NCBI GenBank assembly: GCA_028277945.1
Contig: JANQFH010000068.1
Location: forward strand, 362,223-426,222
Length of the DNA stretch: 64,000 nucleotides
From: Oligoflexia bacterium
GTDB taxonomy: Bacteria; Bdellovibrionota_G; JANQFH01
Direction of reading: 5' to 3'
Part shown: positions 34,226 to 43,838 of the stretch, in pieces
Position numbering within the stretch: position 1 is the first letter of the stretch
Layout of the letters: every line of letters begins with the position of its first letter
The notes under the pieces: generated by a model
What the model saw: the letters and a program-made list of their open reading frames with translations, nothing else
Told to the model about the DNA's origin: nothing
Database searches by the model: none
Made by a program: the position numbers and the translations under genes

Positions 34226-35689
34226 ATGGTTAAAAGTGCTTCCGGATCCAAGCATTTCGGAAAGTATGTTATTGAAAGCAAAATCGGCATTGGTGGTATG
34301 GCTGAAGTGTACCGGGCCCGTCTTGCAAACAACGAAGGTTCCGTATTTGCCATTAAGAAAATACTATCGCACTACTCTCGTGACGAGAATCTCATTTCGA
34401 TGCTCGTTAATGAGGCGAAGGTAAGTGTCTCTCTTAGACATCCTAATATTGTGCCCATTTACGACTTTGGCCGAGTTGGCGACAGCTACTACATTGCCAT
34501 GGAATTTGTTCGTGGCAAAAATCTTAAGGACATTGTTCAAGAATGTCGTCGTCGAGGAATGTGGATATCGCCCAAACTCGCCCTCTTCATTATGATGGAA
34601 GTCCTAGAGGCTCTTGCTTATGCACATAATCGGCGTGATAATTTCAACCAGCCTCTAGAAATTGTCCATAGAGACGTCAGTCCGCAAAACATCATGATCT
34701 CGGAAAGCGGTTCTGTGAAAATCTTGGATTTTGGCATTGCTAAAGTCCGGGGCAAAGCGGCTGAGACGCAAACCGGCATTCTCAAAGGCAAGTTCGGTTA
34801 TATGTCCCCGGAACAGGCAAAAGGCAAGCGGGTGGATGCCAGAACAGATATCTTTTCAGCAGGTATTCTTTTGTATGAGATGTTGACACTAGAAAATCCT
34901 TTTCTGGCAGATACAGAACTTGAAACGCTGAGGAATGTAAAACGTGCTAAATATGTAAACCCTCGGCTACTCAATAAAACTATTCCTAAAAGCATAGAAA
35001 AGATTATCTCAAAAGCCCTCAAAAAAAATAGATTAGGACGATACAGGACGACGGAAGCATTTCAAAGGCACATCTACAAGGTTCAGAGTAATGAGGTTGG
35101 CTTTGGTGGGGCCACGGAACTATGCAATTTTATAATGGCTCTGTTTCAAACAGAAACAACGCCGCCCAAGAAGTTTACACTAGAAGAGCGGATTCCCGAG
35201 GTTTCGGATGTGAAATTAATCGAGAAAGGGGGAGTAAAACGAGCTGTCGTTGTCGTATCGTTGCTCATCGTCATTGTCATCTGCTGGTCCTATCGTAGCC
35301 ATTTAAGTGTTATGACGAGGAATGTGTTGTTGACAGCACGCAACTGGTTCCGTGGTTTTACCGCCTCTCCTCGTCCGCTAGATAGTCTGGGTGGACAACC
35401 GGAGAGAGTCCAGCGGAGAACCTCAACTCGGCCATTTTTACAAGAAAATCCAAGAGTTATCTTCGAGGGCGAGGCCCAGGCCCAACTTGGGCGGCTACCG
35501 TTCGAGCAGTTCGAGACACTGCGTAACGACGTTGCCGATAAATTGATCGCCTACTTGAAAGACCGCCTTGACACTAAGCCGTATCCGTATGGTCGGACTC
35601 AGCAAGCCGAAATTCCAGGTTACCATCTAACCTACCGAGTTTTTCATCAAGGGGAGGTTATTGCAGTTTCAGCTATTCACGAGAAGTGA
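34226..35689 (+). CDS. Membrane Ser/Thr protein kinase
   Basis: A 487-residue Hanks-type kinase. The catalytic domain (about 10-280) has the Gly-rich IGIGGMAEVYRA, Lys in FAIKKIL, catalytic loop HRDVSPQNIM, metal-binding DFGIAK and FGYMSPEQAKG, all intact. A transmembrane helix follows at about 343-360 (VVVVSLLIVIVICWS), then an outside region of about 120 residues. This ends in a compact domain (RPFLQENPRVIFEGEAQAQ... to YRVFHQGEVIAVSAIHEK) with no recognised family. Nearby FHA proteins are plausible substrates or partners. The 3' end overlaps the convergent HEAT-repeat gene by 17 bases. Confidence 0.95.
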   Translation: MVKSASGSKHFGKYVIESKIGIGGMAEVYRARLANNEGSVFAIKKILSHYSRDENLISMLVNEAKVSVSLRHPNIVPIYDFGRVGDSYYIAMEFVRGKNLKDIVQECRRRGMWISPKLALFIMMEVLEALAYAHNRRDNFNQPLEIVHRDVSPQNIMISESGSVKILDFGIAKVRGKAAETQTGILKGKFGYMSPEQAKGKRVDARTDIFSAGILLYEMLTLENPFLADTELETLRNVKRAKYVNPRLLNKTIPKSIEKIISKALKKNRLGRYRTTEAFQRHIYKVQSNEVGFGGATELCNFIMALFQTETTPPKKFTLEERIPEVSDVKLIEKGGVKRAVVVVSLLIVIVICWSYRSHLSVMTRNVLLTARNWFRGFTASPRPLDSLGGQPERVQRRTSTRPFLQENPRVIFEGEAQAQLGRLPFEQFETLRNDVADKLIAYLKDRLDTKPYPYGRTQQAEIPGYHLTYRVFHQGEVIAVSAIHEK

Positions 35690-36452
35690 TTAGAGGTGAT
35701 GGGTGTTTATTATTTTGCCACCATTCAATCCAACGTCGAGCTGTCTGGTCTGGATGGCTATTTCTTTGTCCATGGCTTGTTGGATTGAGAGCATTGAGGG
35801 CAACATCAACAATGACAGCCTCTTTCTCCTGCAAACAGGCAATCAAGCTGGGCAAGGACTCCGCTCCGCCAATATTACCGATGGCGTGAATGATGTGCTT
35901 ACGTACCCACAAGCTCTTACCGCGATAAAAGTTTCTTTCTTGCATCAGCTCTTTGGCCAAAAACGGTAGCGATGTTCGATGGGCATAAACTGCCAGGGCA
36001 TCGGCTGCCGCAGCCCGAACCACCATGGCCCGATCTCTTAGTGCGCTGTGTAAATCGTCTAGCACGGAAGCGTCATGGACGATTTCGAGGCCTTTGATTG
36101 CTGCCATGCGTACTAGAAAAACCTTGTTCCTTAAGGCGTTCCGCAGCCTGGTCGTTGCCGGTTTATTCCCAAGCTGTCCGAGCACCACAGCCGCAGACCA
36201 GCGTTTGTCGATATCCAGGTCAGGGTTGTTAAGATAGCGGTCTAACTGGTCTATGAGTTTGTCAGCATAACGATCATAAATTGCCTCGACTTTTGCACTG
36301 GTAAGGGTGCCCTGCTTACTTTGGATGAGTAGTTGTTCTGTATCATGGACAAGCTGGTTTCGTGTGTATGCCTGTGCTAGGCCGGTACCAGCAATTTGGT
36401 GACAGATCGTGATAGCGACAATCCCACAGATAAATTTGTTCAAATTTTTCAT
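35673..36452 (-). CDS. Exported HEAT-repeat protein
   Basis: A 259-residue protein with an N-terminal signal peptide (KFICGIVAITICHQIAGTGLAQA, cleavage after AQA), hence periplasmic. It carries HEAT/PBS-lyase-like repeats (DKRWSAAVVLGQLGNK, VFLVRMAAIKGLEIV, RAMVVRAAAADALAVYA, EAVIVDVALNALNP). It overlaps the start of the O-antigen-polymerase-like gene by 4 bases (ATGA-type), so it belongs to that operon. It is probably a scaffold or adaptor for polysaccharide assembly; no enzyme motif is seen. Confidence 0.8.
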   Translation of the reverse strand: MKNLNKFICGIVAITICHQIAGTGLAQAYTRNQLVHDTEQLLIQSKQGTLTSAKVEAIYDRYADKLIDQLDRYLNNPDLDIDKRWSAAVVLGQLGNKPATTRLRNALRNKVFLVRMAAIKGLEIVHDASVLDDLHSALRDRAMVVRAAAADALAVYAHRTSLPFLAKELMQERNFYRGKSLWVRKHIIHAIGNIGGAESLPSLIACLQEKEAVIVDVALNALNPTSHGQRNSHPDQTARRWIEWWQNNKHPSPLITSRE

Positions 36453-38974
36453 GGGATATCCTCCTCACCTTGTGCTCTCAGCATAAGTCTATGGATGGCA
36501 CGACTCTCAGGAGCAATCTTGCTGGCCTTCGATAAGACTTTGATTGCTTGGTCTCGCATTTCCAGCTGTAAGTAAATTTCTGCTAGCGCAATGTGAATTG
36601 AAGAGTCGCGTGGTGTAAGCCTTAGTGCCTCCTTGTAGGCTTCGATAGCCTGGCTATACATTTTACCCTTTTCATACAACGAGGCAAGTAGCTTACGAAA
36701 ATAGCTGTTATCAGGGTTGTCTATAACCAATTGTTTGGCGCCACGCAAAGCATCACGCCATCGGCCGAGTGCCTGTTGTGTGAGGACAAGTTGGGTCTCG
36801 AGGAGCTCACTCATAGGTTTGTTTTTGCGGAGTTCTTGCAGTCTGAGATGCCAGGTCGGTAGAAGAGCAGGCTGCCGTTGTAGCAATCTCTGTACGGCGT
36901 CTATCGCAGAACGATTGCGATCGTCTAGCCAGAGCACCTTGAGGTAGTGTTGCAAAGCTTCCTCTTCAGAACCTGTCTGTATTTTTATTGCTGCCAAAGA
37001 TAGGTAATAACCAACAAGGTTTTTTGGACAGTCTTGTTGGAACTGGCGCAGTGCTTCTGTCGCTCTTTTATTATGATTGAGTTGAATCATCAGTTCAATG
37101 CTGGTTGTTTTGAATCCTGAATCACAGTGAGGAAACCGCTGGCTAGCCTTTTGACTTGCCTTCAGAGCGAACTCTAAATATTTGTTTTTTCTAAGAAATT
37201 CTATCCAGAGGCGTTGGTTTGCAAGGTCTGAGGGTACCAGAGGGGCAATAACAACCGGATCGGTAGTGTAAGATTGGATAACGCCAAGCAGAACAGGTAG
37301 CCTCTCTGGGTTTCTCAACAGTATGGCTTGTAGCAGTTGTATCGCCTCCTCTAAGCGGTCTTCTCTTAGGTAAAATCGCGCTAGAACCTCCTTCATGGCA
37401 GCGTTGTTGCGATCATGTTGCAAAGCCTGTTTTAAGTAGTATTCAGCACGGTCTTTCCTTTGTAACGCCTCCATGACATGTCCCAGCTCTACAGCAGTTG
37501 CGGCATTCTGGTGCGTAAAATATCCCATTGCAGCATACTTCAGAGCTGTACCTAGTTGCTGCTCCTTCCTCAGTTCGCGAGCAGCACGAATTGTGGTTTG
37601 GGGCGTCAGTACCTCGAACCAGCTAAGCTCGGTTCCGTTTTTAGGGCCGCCTTGGGCTTTTCGCCAAGCGAGCCAAACTGTGTAGCAGGATGGCAACAGA
37701 AAAAGTAGGACGACTACGGCTACCAGCGCTTTTTTCAGTTGCAGACGTTTATATGAAGTGTTTTGCGCTTTTCCATTTGCGCTGGGTTGGCTGGTTAGAA
37801 CGGCTGCCAGCAGGGTAAACAGCAAAAGGTTGCATGGTATGCGTAGATTGAAATCGAAGAGTGAATGTATCAACAGGCAGACAATTCCTCCAACAGCTCC
37901 GTAGTATATCGAGTTACGGTTTGCATCAGCCCTTCTCAAAGAAGCGAGTAAAAAGTAGATCAGCAACAACACCAGTACTAAGCCAACGAAACCTTCTTCT
38001 GCCAAAACCTGTAGATAGTCATTATGAGCATAGATCGCTTGATAATGTGTTGTGTCGTTTTGTGTGTACATAAGGTAGGAGTGCTGAAAACTTCCCGGAC
38101 CAGCACCCAACAGCGGATAATCTAGAGAGACACGTGCTGCGGTTACGGCCAAATCTTTGCGGTACTGTAGGCTTACCGTGCTAGACTTGGTAGGAACAAG
38201 GTTTGCAACGATTAACATAATTGTAGCACTAACAGCCAAGGTTCCTAAAAACAGAAGGGTTGCGCGTTTTACGACTAACCGAGAATCTCGAAGCATGATC
38301 AGCAGTAACAGCGGTATGGTGATTAAGAAAGCTAATAAGCCGCCGCGAGAGAGTGTTAACAGCAATGAGATTAAGAGCAGAAGAAACAGCGTTAAAATAG
38401 ACCGGTTTATCAAGCGTCTCTTATTTTCGGCAAGCAACCATTCTGCCAAGGGCAAGAAAATCAGCAACTCTACAAGCCCAGCAACGTGGTTGGGGTTTAA
38501 TAGCGGCCGTTGTGGCAACCAATTATATAGGTCTCCTAGGAATAAGGTGCTCAAGAGTAAATAGAGAGAGATCAGCGTCCCGAAAAGAAGCCAGAGTATT
38601 TTGAAATCTCTGCTAACAACCTGGTACCGCAGTAGCCAACTGCTACTAATGAACAGAAGCATCGTATCTGTGAAGAGCAGCAGATCGTGAATTCCGGTCA
38701 GCAATGCCTGACTCTTGGTAAATGAGAGTGCGGCACAGAGAAGAAAAAGCCCGCCGATGAATACTATCCATTGTCGCGCTGATGTCTTTTCACTAAACCG
38801 TAGTTTAGACTGGATACACCAAGTAGTTAATGTTAAAGCGAAAACCAGGCTTATCTGAATGTGTAAGAAATAACGACTCGTGGCCGTCACTCCACCCCAC
38901 TGTAGAATTGTATATAAGGGTGGCAAGAAACAGGCTAGAAGAAGAATCCGCTGCCATATGAACGCATGAGCCAT
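36449..38974 (-). CDS. O-antigen polymerase/ligase (Wzy_C) fused to TPR repeats
   Basis: An 841-residue membrane protein. About 12 hydrophobic helices occupy residues 1-440, with the Wzy/WaaL signature loop (RPLLNPNHVAGLVEL, and GAGPGSFQHSYLMY...YAHNDYLQVLAEEGFVG). The C-terminal 400 residues are helical TPR-type repeats (AEYYLKQALQHDRNNAAMKE, AIEAYKEALRLTPRDSSIHI and similar). Members polymerise or ligate lipid-linked glycans on the outer face of the inner membrane; the TPR part probably recruits partners. Neighbours are gmd, a lipoprotein and a HEAT protein on the same strand. Confidence 0.9.
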   Translation of the reverse strand: MAHAFIWQRILLLACFLPPLYTILQWGGVTATSRYFLHIQISLVFALTLTTWCIQSKLRFSEKTSARQWIVFIGGLFLLCAALSFTKSQALLTGIHDLLLFTDTMLLFISSSWLLRYQVVSRDFKILWLLFGTLISLYLLLSTLFLGDLYNWLPQRPLLNPNHVAGLVELLIFLPLAEWLLAENKRRLINRSILTLFLLLLISLLLTLSRGGLLAFLITIPLLLLIMLRDSRLVVKRATLLFLGTLAVSATIMLIVANLVPTKSSTVSLQYRKDLAVTAARVSLDYPLLGAGPGSFQHSYLMYTQNDTTHYQAIYAHNDYLQVLAEEGFVGLVLVLLLIYFLLASLRRADANRNSIYYGAVGGIVCLLIHSLFDFNLRIPCNLLLFTLLAAVLTSQPSANGKAQNTSYKRLQLKKALVAVVVLLFLLPSCYTVWLAWRKAQGGPKNGTELSWFEVLTPQTTIRAARELRKEQQLGTALKYAAMGYFTHQNAATAVELGHVMEALQRKDRAEYYLKQALQHDRNNAAMKEVLARFYLREDRLEEAIQLLQAILLRNPERLPVLLGVIQSYTTDPVVIAPLVPSDLANQRLWIEFLRKNKYLEFALKASQKASQRFPHCDSGFKTTSIELMIQLNHNKRATEALRQFQQDCPKNLVGYYLSLAAIKIQTGSEEEALQHYLKVLWLDDRNRSAIDAVQRLLQRQPALLPTWHLRLQELRKNKPMSELLETQLVLTQQALGRWRDALRGAKQLVIDNPDNSYFRKLLASLYEKGKMYSQAIEAYKEALRLTPRDSSIHIALAEIYLQLEMRDQAIKVLSKASKIAPESRAIHRLMLRAQGEEDIP

Positions 38975-38977
38975 CCG

Positions 38978-39592
38978 CTAGTAGCCACACCGTTTTAGTT
39001 GGTCTATGTCGCCGAGCTGAGGCAAGCTTGCCATAAGTGAATCGACGACGTCTTCAAGGGCTAATAGTGTTACACGCGATAGTGGATCACGATTTCGCGC
39101 TGCAATGCCTTGGCTCGACCGCACTATAGTTGAAGACCAAACGATGTCTCCCTTTGGGAGATCATAGAGATGAACTTCAACAGACACAATCGGCTCAACA
39201 CCACGGTTTTTTTCATCGTTCTTGTAGCCATATTCTAGGATTCGGCCACTGATCACTCCATGGGCACGAACAAAGCGTCCTAAATCGCCAGGTTTCTTTA
39301 AGCTGGAAGAGACAGCCGAGGTTTTCAGGAGATATTCTACGTCTTGAACGCCAAGAATTCGGAGACGCCCAGAAGCAAGCAGCATATTTTCGAGTAAATG
39401 CGCGACAACAGTGCCTGCTTGTGGATTGTCAGAAAGATTTTCGAAAGGAAATAGGGCAATGCACTCTATGTTTTCCGCGGCTAGCTGTTTTGAGAGTGCT
39501 ACCGTATGACGATGTTGGCCACAGCTCAGGAAAAGCTGTCCAATCACTCCCGCTAGCAAAGGAAACAATCGAAAATCAAGATGGCGACGCAT
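38978..39592 (-). CDS. Putative CsgG/GNA1162-like lipoprotein
   Basis: A 204-residue protein with a short N-terminal hydrophobic segment ending in LFLSC, a plausible lipobox. The mature region [44 protein letters not shown] and [12 protein letters not shown] follows the layout of CsgG/DUF799/LpoB-type outer-membrane lipoproteins. It overlaps the end of gmd by 17 bases and precedes the polymerase gene by 3 bases, so it is an operon member. A role in glycan export is inferred from location. Confidence 0.7.
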   Translation of the reverse strand: MRRHLDFRLFPLLAGVIGQLFLSCGQHRHTVALSKQLAAENIECIALFPFENLSDNPQAGTVVAHLLENMLLASGRLRILGVQDVEYLLKTSAVSSSLKKPGDLGRFVRAHGVISGRILEYGYKNDEKNRGVEPIVSVEVHLYDLPKGDIVWSSTIVRSSQGIAARNRDPLSRVTLLALEDVVDSLMASLPQLGDIDQLKRCGY

Positions 39593-40565
39593 CGATTTGG
39601 CGCTGTTTCTTTAGCAGCGCAAGGTCATAATCGACCATCATGCGAACAAGCTCTTTAAATGAAACCTTAGGTTTCCAACCTAACTCTCGATGTGCGCGGC
39701 TCGCATCACCACACAAGACTTCCACTTCAGCAGGGCGAAAGAGTTCTTCATCCTGGCGTACATAATCTGTGTAATTGAGTTTAAGGTAGGAAAAAGCTTC
39801 CTCAGCAAAGTCGCGAACAGAGTGAGTTTCTCCCGTTGCTATGACATAGGTGTTTGGTTTATCATTTTGTAGCATTAGCCACATTGCCTGAATGTAGTCA
39901 CCCGCGAAACCCCAGTCTCTCCTGGCCTCGAGATTTCCTAGGGGCAGCTCTTTAGCAAGACCTAGTTTTATCTTTGCCGCTGTATGAGATATCTTACGGG
40001 TTACAAACTCAAGACCTCGACGTGGACTTTCGTTGTTGAAAAGAATTCCTGGTACGGCAAAGAGGTTATACGATTCTCGATAATTAATCGTAATATAGTG
40101 GCCGTAAACCTTAGCAACTCCATAGGGACTACGCGGATAAAAAGGCGTGTCTTCATTCTGGGGCGATTCTCTCACTTTTCCAAACATCTCGCTACTTGAA
40201 GCTTGATAGAATCTGATACTCGGATCAACAAATTTAATTGCCTCAAGGATTCGCGTCACGCCGAGCGCATTGAACTGACCAGTAAGATAAGGTTGTTCCC
40301 ACGATGTAGGGACAAAACTCTGTGCTGCAAGATTGTATACCTCTTGCGGATGGATTTCCTGTAGCAGTTTGATGAGGGACATTAGATCCAGTAGATCTCC
40401 CCGTACTAGTTCTATGTCGTTACGGATATGCTGAATTCTTTCGAAGTTTTCCGAACTTGAGCGGCGCACCATCCCAAACACACGGTAGTCTTTTTCTAGA
40501 AGGAATTCGGCAAGGTATGAACCATCTTGGCCAGTAACACCAGTAATCAGCGCTGCACGCTTCAT
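39576..40565 (-). CDS. gmd: GDP-mannose 4,6-dehydratase Gmd
   Basis: A 329-residue SDR enzyme making GDP-4-keto-6-deoxymannose from GDP-mannose. It has [16 protein letters not shown] (NADP site), the [14 protein letters not shown] clamp region, [10 protein letters not shown], the catalytic [11 protein letters not shown] (Tyr-x3-Lys), and [16 protein letters not shown], where most relatives read FNHESPRRG. The frame extends to 40583 but the ATG at 40565 matches the family start. It is divergent from fcl, whose product takes the next step to GDP-L-fucose. Confidence 0.96.
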   Translation of the reverse strand: MKRAALITGVTGQDGSYLAEFLLEKDYRVFGMVRRSSSENFERIQHIRNDIELVRGDLLDLMSLIKLLQEIHPQEVYNLAAQSFVPTSWEQPYLTGQFNALGVTRILEAIKFVDPSIRFYQASSSEMFGKVRESPQNEDTPFYPRSPYGVAKVYGHYITINYRESYNLFAVPGILFNNESPRRGLEFVTRKISHTAAKIKLGLAKELPLGNLEARRDWGFAGDYIQAMWLMLQNDKPNTYVIATGETHSVRDFAEEAFSYLKLNYTDYVRQDEELFRPAEVEVLCGDASRAHRELGWKPKVSFKELVRMMVDYDLALLKKQRQIDASPS

Positions 40566-40705
40566 GTTGAAAATACAACACATATTTTGCTCAGCTGCAA
40601 GAGATTTACCATGGCGGTGCCATTACCGAGATGGACACAGCCTTTGCGTTTGCAGCGAGGGATACTCATGTGTAAGATAATGCAAGTTACGCAGAGGAGA
40701 CGGCG

Positions 40706-41644
40706 GTGTCGTTCTGGGAAGGCAAGCGGGTTACCATAACCGGAGGTACGGGTTTTCTCGGCCGGCATGTCAATGCTGAGCTTGAATCCCTGCCCCTTTC
40801 ATGCATTTATAACGTGTGTCACGAGGATTATGATCTGCGGTTACAGACGGACGTAAGGCAGCTGCTGCAGGAGCATCCTGCTGATGTCATCATTCACCTT
40901 GCTGCGAGAGTAGGTGGGATCGGCTACAATCGCGAAAATCCCGCAACTCTATTTTACGATAACATCATGATGGGGGCTCTGTTACTTGAAGAAGCCCGTT
41001 TGACGGGTGTAAAAAAAATAGTCATTTTGGGGACAGTCTGTGCTTATCCAAAATGGACACCAGCACCCTTTAAAGAAGATGATCTCTGGCAGGGATATCC
41101 CGAGGAAACCAACGCACCGTACGGAATAGCAAAAAAAGCGCTCCTGATACAGTGTCAGGCGTTTCGGCAACAGTATGGCTTAAACGCCATCTATCTACTG
41201 CCCGTCAATCTGTATGGACCCGGTGATAATTTTTCGCCGCAGTCCTCACACGTAATACCGGCACTCATCAAAAAGTTTGTCGACGCTACCAAGCAAGGAC
41301 AATCGACGGTAACTTGCTGGGGTGATGGCTCGGCAACACGAGAGTTTCTCTATGTCAAAGATTGTGCTCGAGCCATTCGTCTTGCCTGCGAACATTATAA
41401 TGATCGTGAGCCGGTCAATATTGGTTCTTCAGAGGAGATCAGCATACGTGATCTTGCGGCCATGATTGCAGAGCTCTGCAATTTTGACGGCAAGATTGTT
41501 TGGGACAAAACCATGCCAGATGGTCAACCTAGACGACTTTTAGACACATCAAGGGCCGCGGCATTATTTCATTTCAAGTGCGAAAAAAGCCTAAAAGATG
41601 GTTTGCAAGAGACGCTCAAGTGGTATCAAAGTCACTCCACATGA
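40706..41644 (+). CDS. fcl: GDP-L-fucose synthase-type epimerase/reductase
   Basis: A 312-residue SDR enzyme that epimerises and reduces GDP-4-keto-6-deoxymannose to GDP-L-fucose. VTITGGTGFLGRHV, HLAARVGGIGYN, LGTVCAYP, catalytic APYGIAKKALL and LYGPGDNF are typical of Fcl/WcaG. The GTG start at 40706 has AGAGGAGA upstream. It is divergent from gmd across a 140-base gap, so both halves of the fucose pathway share a control region. Its stop overlaps the next gene (ATGA). Confidence 0.92.
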   Translation: MSFWEGKRVTITGGTGFLGRHVNAELESLPLSCIYNVCHEDYDLRLQTDVRQLLQEHPADVIIHLAARVGGIGYNRENPATLFYDNIMMGALLLEEARLTGVKKIVILGTVCAYPKWTPAPFKEDDLWQGYPEETNAPYGIAKKALLIQCQAFRQQYGLNAIYLLPVNLYGPGDNFSPQSSHVIPALIKKFVDATKQGQSTVTCWGDGSATREFLYVKDCARAIRLACEHYNDREPVNIGSSEEISIRDLAAMIAELCNFDGKIVWDKTMPDGQPRRLLDTSRAAALFHFKCEKSLKDGLQETLKWYQSHST

Positions 41645-42870
41645 AGCAAAAGATTCTTTTTATCAATCAATACTATTATCCTGATCTCGCTTCCACTGGA
41701 CAACTATTAACTCAACTGTGCGAGTCTCTGGCCAAAGATTTCGAAATAGTCGTCTTGACTTCTTTTCCATCATACTCTGTAACCACCACCCATAGAAAGA
41801 AACTTTTTACTCAGGAGTCGCGGAATGGAGTGAGGATAATCAGGGTTTTTAGTACGAGCTTTAATCGCAAAAATCTCTTATTAAGGGCACTGAACTACAT
41901 TACCTATTTTACTTCCGCAACAATTTGCGCGCTGTTCCTGAAAAAACCACACATTGTTGTTGCCCAGACGGACCCTCCTATTATCGGACTCGTGGCGTGT
42001 ATTGTCCATTGGTTACGTGGCAGTCTCTTCTGTCTTGTATGCCAGGATGTTTTTCCAGAGGTGGCTGTGGTTTTGCAAAAGCTCAAAGGCCTACCGATAA
42101 TAATTATGCGATATGTAAGAGACATTTTCTTTCGCACTTCCCAAGCTATTATCACGATTAGTGATGGTATGAAGGAAGAGTTGGTGAAGAGAGGCGCTCG
42201 TGCTGACCGTGTACATGTCATTTCCAACTGGATCGATACCAATATTGTGTGTCCGGTGGACAAGAACAACGCATTTCGTCAGCAGCATGGCCTCATAGAT
42301 TCTTTTGTTGTCATGCACTCAGGAAACATCGGCCTGTCACAGGATTTTGATGTGATTTTAGAGTGCGCGGATAAATTGAGACAACAGGACATTGAGTTTG
42401 TCCTGGTTGGCGATGGTGCTAAGCGAGCCTGGCTTGCGGAAGAGATTGAGCGTCGTCGTCTAAGGCGAATGCGGATTATCGATTACCAGCCGCTAAGTGA
42501 GCTGAGGTTTTCTCTGGGTGCCGCTGATCTTCACCTGGTAACGCTACGGTCGGGTCTTGGTAATCTCATCGTGCCAAGCAAGATCTACGGCATTATGGGG
42601 GCCGCGAGAGCGGTGATTTCAGCATTGCCTTCTGAATCAGAAATTACTAATATTATTAATAGATTTCACTGTGGTGTGATCTGTCGTGAGGGTGACGCTG
42701 CGGAAATCGCCGCTGCCATTTTGCGTCTGCGAGATGATGCCGAGACGACACGGCTGATGGGAGAGCGCGGGCGGGAGGTGGTCTGTCGCTACTTCTCTAG
42801 AGAGGTTGTGGTAGCGCAGTACAAGGAGTTCTTCTCTGCCCTACTCAAGGAGGATGGATTGAAAAAATGA
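41641..42870 (+). CDS. WcaI/WbuB-type family 4 glycosyltransferase
   Basis: A 409-residue GT-B glycosyltransferase. The N-terminal INQYYYPDLASTGQLLTQLCE and PHIVVAQTDPPIIG are characteristic of WcaI/WbuB, which add fucose-type sugars to exopolysaccharide. The C-terminal nucleotide-sugar domain holds MHSGNIGLSQDFD, FVLVGDGAKR and the IYGIMGAARAVISA loop. The frame extends to 41578 but the ATG at 41641 overlaps the fcl stop and gives the canonical N-terminus. Position supports use of GDP-L-fucose. Confidence 0.93.
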   Translation: MKQKILFINQYYYPDLASTGQLLTQLCESLAKDFEIVVLTSFPSYSVTTTHRKKLFTQESRNGVRIIRVFSTSFNRKNLLLRALNYITYFTSATICALFLKKPHIVVAQTDPPIIGLVACIVHWLRGSLFCLVCQDVFPEVAVVLQKLKGLPIIIMRYVRDIFFRTSQAIITISDGMKEELVKRGARADRVHVISNWIDTNIVCPVDKNNAFRQQHGLIDSFVVMHSGNIGLSQDFDVILECADKLRQQDIEFVLVGDGAKRAWLAEEIERRRLRRMRIIDYQPLSELRFSLGAADLHLVTLRSGLGNLIVPSKIYGIMGAARAVISALPSESEITNIINRFHCGVICREGDAAEIAAAILRLRDDAETTRLMGERGREVVCRYFSREVVVAQYKEFFSALLKEDGLKK

Positions 42871-43838
42871 AAGTTTTGGTAACTGGAGGTGCTGGCTTCA
42901 TTGGTTCTCATCTTGGTGAGGCGCTTATGCAACGCAATAACGAGGTCGTTGCTATTGATGACCTTTCCACAGGGGACACAAAGAACCTACATGCTCTAAT
43001 GGAAAAGAAAGGCTTTCAGCTGATAGTTGACTCGGTTCTAAACGAACCCACGCTAGATGCACTCGTTAGAGAGGCCGATCTTATCTATCACTTGGCTGCT
43101 GCAGTTGGAGTCAAGCTTATTGTCAGTCAGCCTGTGAAAACCATTGAAACAAACATTCGCGGTAGTGAAGTCGTGTTGAAATTGGCTAACAAGTGGCGCA
43201 AACCTGTAGTCGTTGCCTCAACCAGCGAAATCTATGGTAAAGGGAGCAGCATTCCTTTTACGGAAACGGATGATATGGTGCTCGGCCCGACTACAAGAAA
43301 TCGATGGAGTTATGCCTGTTCTAAGGCAATTGATGAGTTCCTGGCGCTAGCTTATCATCGTGAAAAGGCGTTGCCAGTCATGTGTGTTCGTCTTTTCAAT
43401 ACCGTGGGGCCACGCCAGGTCGGCCAATACGGCATGGTATTACCCACATTCGCTAGGCAGGCCTTGAGTCATGACCCCATTACTGTGTACGGAGATGGCT
43501 CCCAGAGCCGAACCTTTTGCAGTATCTTTGACGTTGTCGATGCTCTGATCCGTCTTGTCGAAAAAAACGACACCTGGGGTGAAGTTTTCAATATCGGCAG
43601 CGATGAAGAAATTTCTATTTTGGAGTTAGCAAAATTGGTAAAGAAAAAGACAAATAGTCGTTCGGAGATCAAATTTATTTCCTATGATGAGGCCTATGAG
43701 GCTGGTTTCGAAGACATGCAACGTCGGATTCCAAATATCGCCAAGCTAAAGAAGGCCATCGGATTTCAGCCACGCCATTCCATCTCCGCGATTATTGATC
43801 AGGTGGTGGAGTCTCTTAAAAAAAGTAATTCCAGCTGA
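42867..43838 (+). CDS. NAD-dependent nucleotide-sugar epimerase/dehydratase
   Basis: A 323-residue extended SDR protein. VTGGAGFIGSHLGEAL is the NAD site, HLAAAVGVKLI follows, and the catalytic pair is in WSYACSKAIDE (Tyr-x3-Lys). RLFNTVGPRQ and YGDGSQSRTFCSIFDV fit UDP-glucose 4-epimerase or UDP-glucuronate decarboxylase relatives; the exact substrate cannot be told. It overlaps both neighbours by 1-4 bases and is part of the plus-strand polysaccharide operon. Confidence 0.9.
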   Translation: MKVLVTGGAGFIGSHLGEALMQRNNEVVAIDDLSTGDTKNLHALMEKKGFQLIVDSVLNEPTLDALVREADLIYHLAAAVGVKLIVSQPVKTIETNIRGSEVVLKLANKWRKPVVVASTSEIYGKGSSIPFTETDDMVLGPTTRNRWSYACSKAIDEFLALAYHREKALPVMCVRLFNTVGPRQVGQYGMVLPTFARQALSHDPITVYGDGSQSRTFCSIFDVVDALIRLVEKNDTWGEVFNIGSDEEISILELAKLVKKKTNSRSEIKFISYDEAYEAGFEDMQRRIPNIAKLKKAIGFQPRHSISAIIDQVVESLKKSNSS

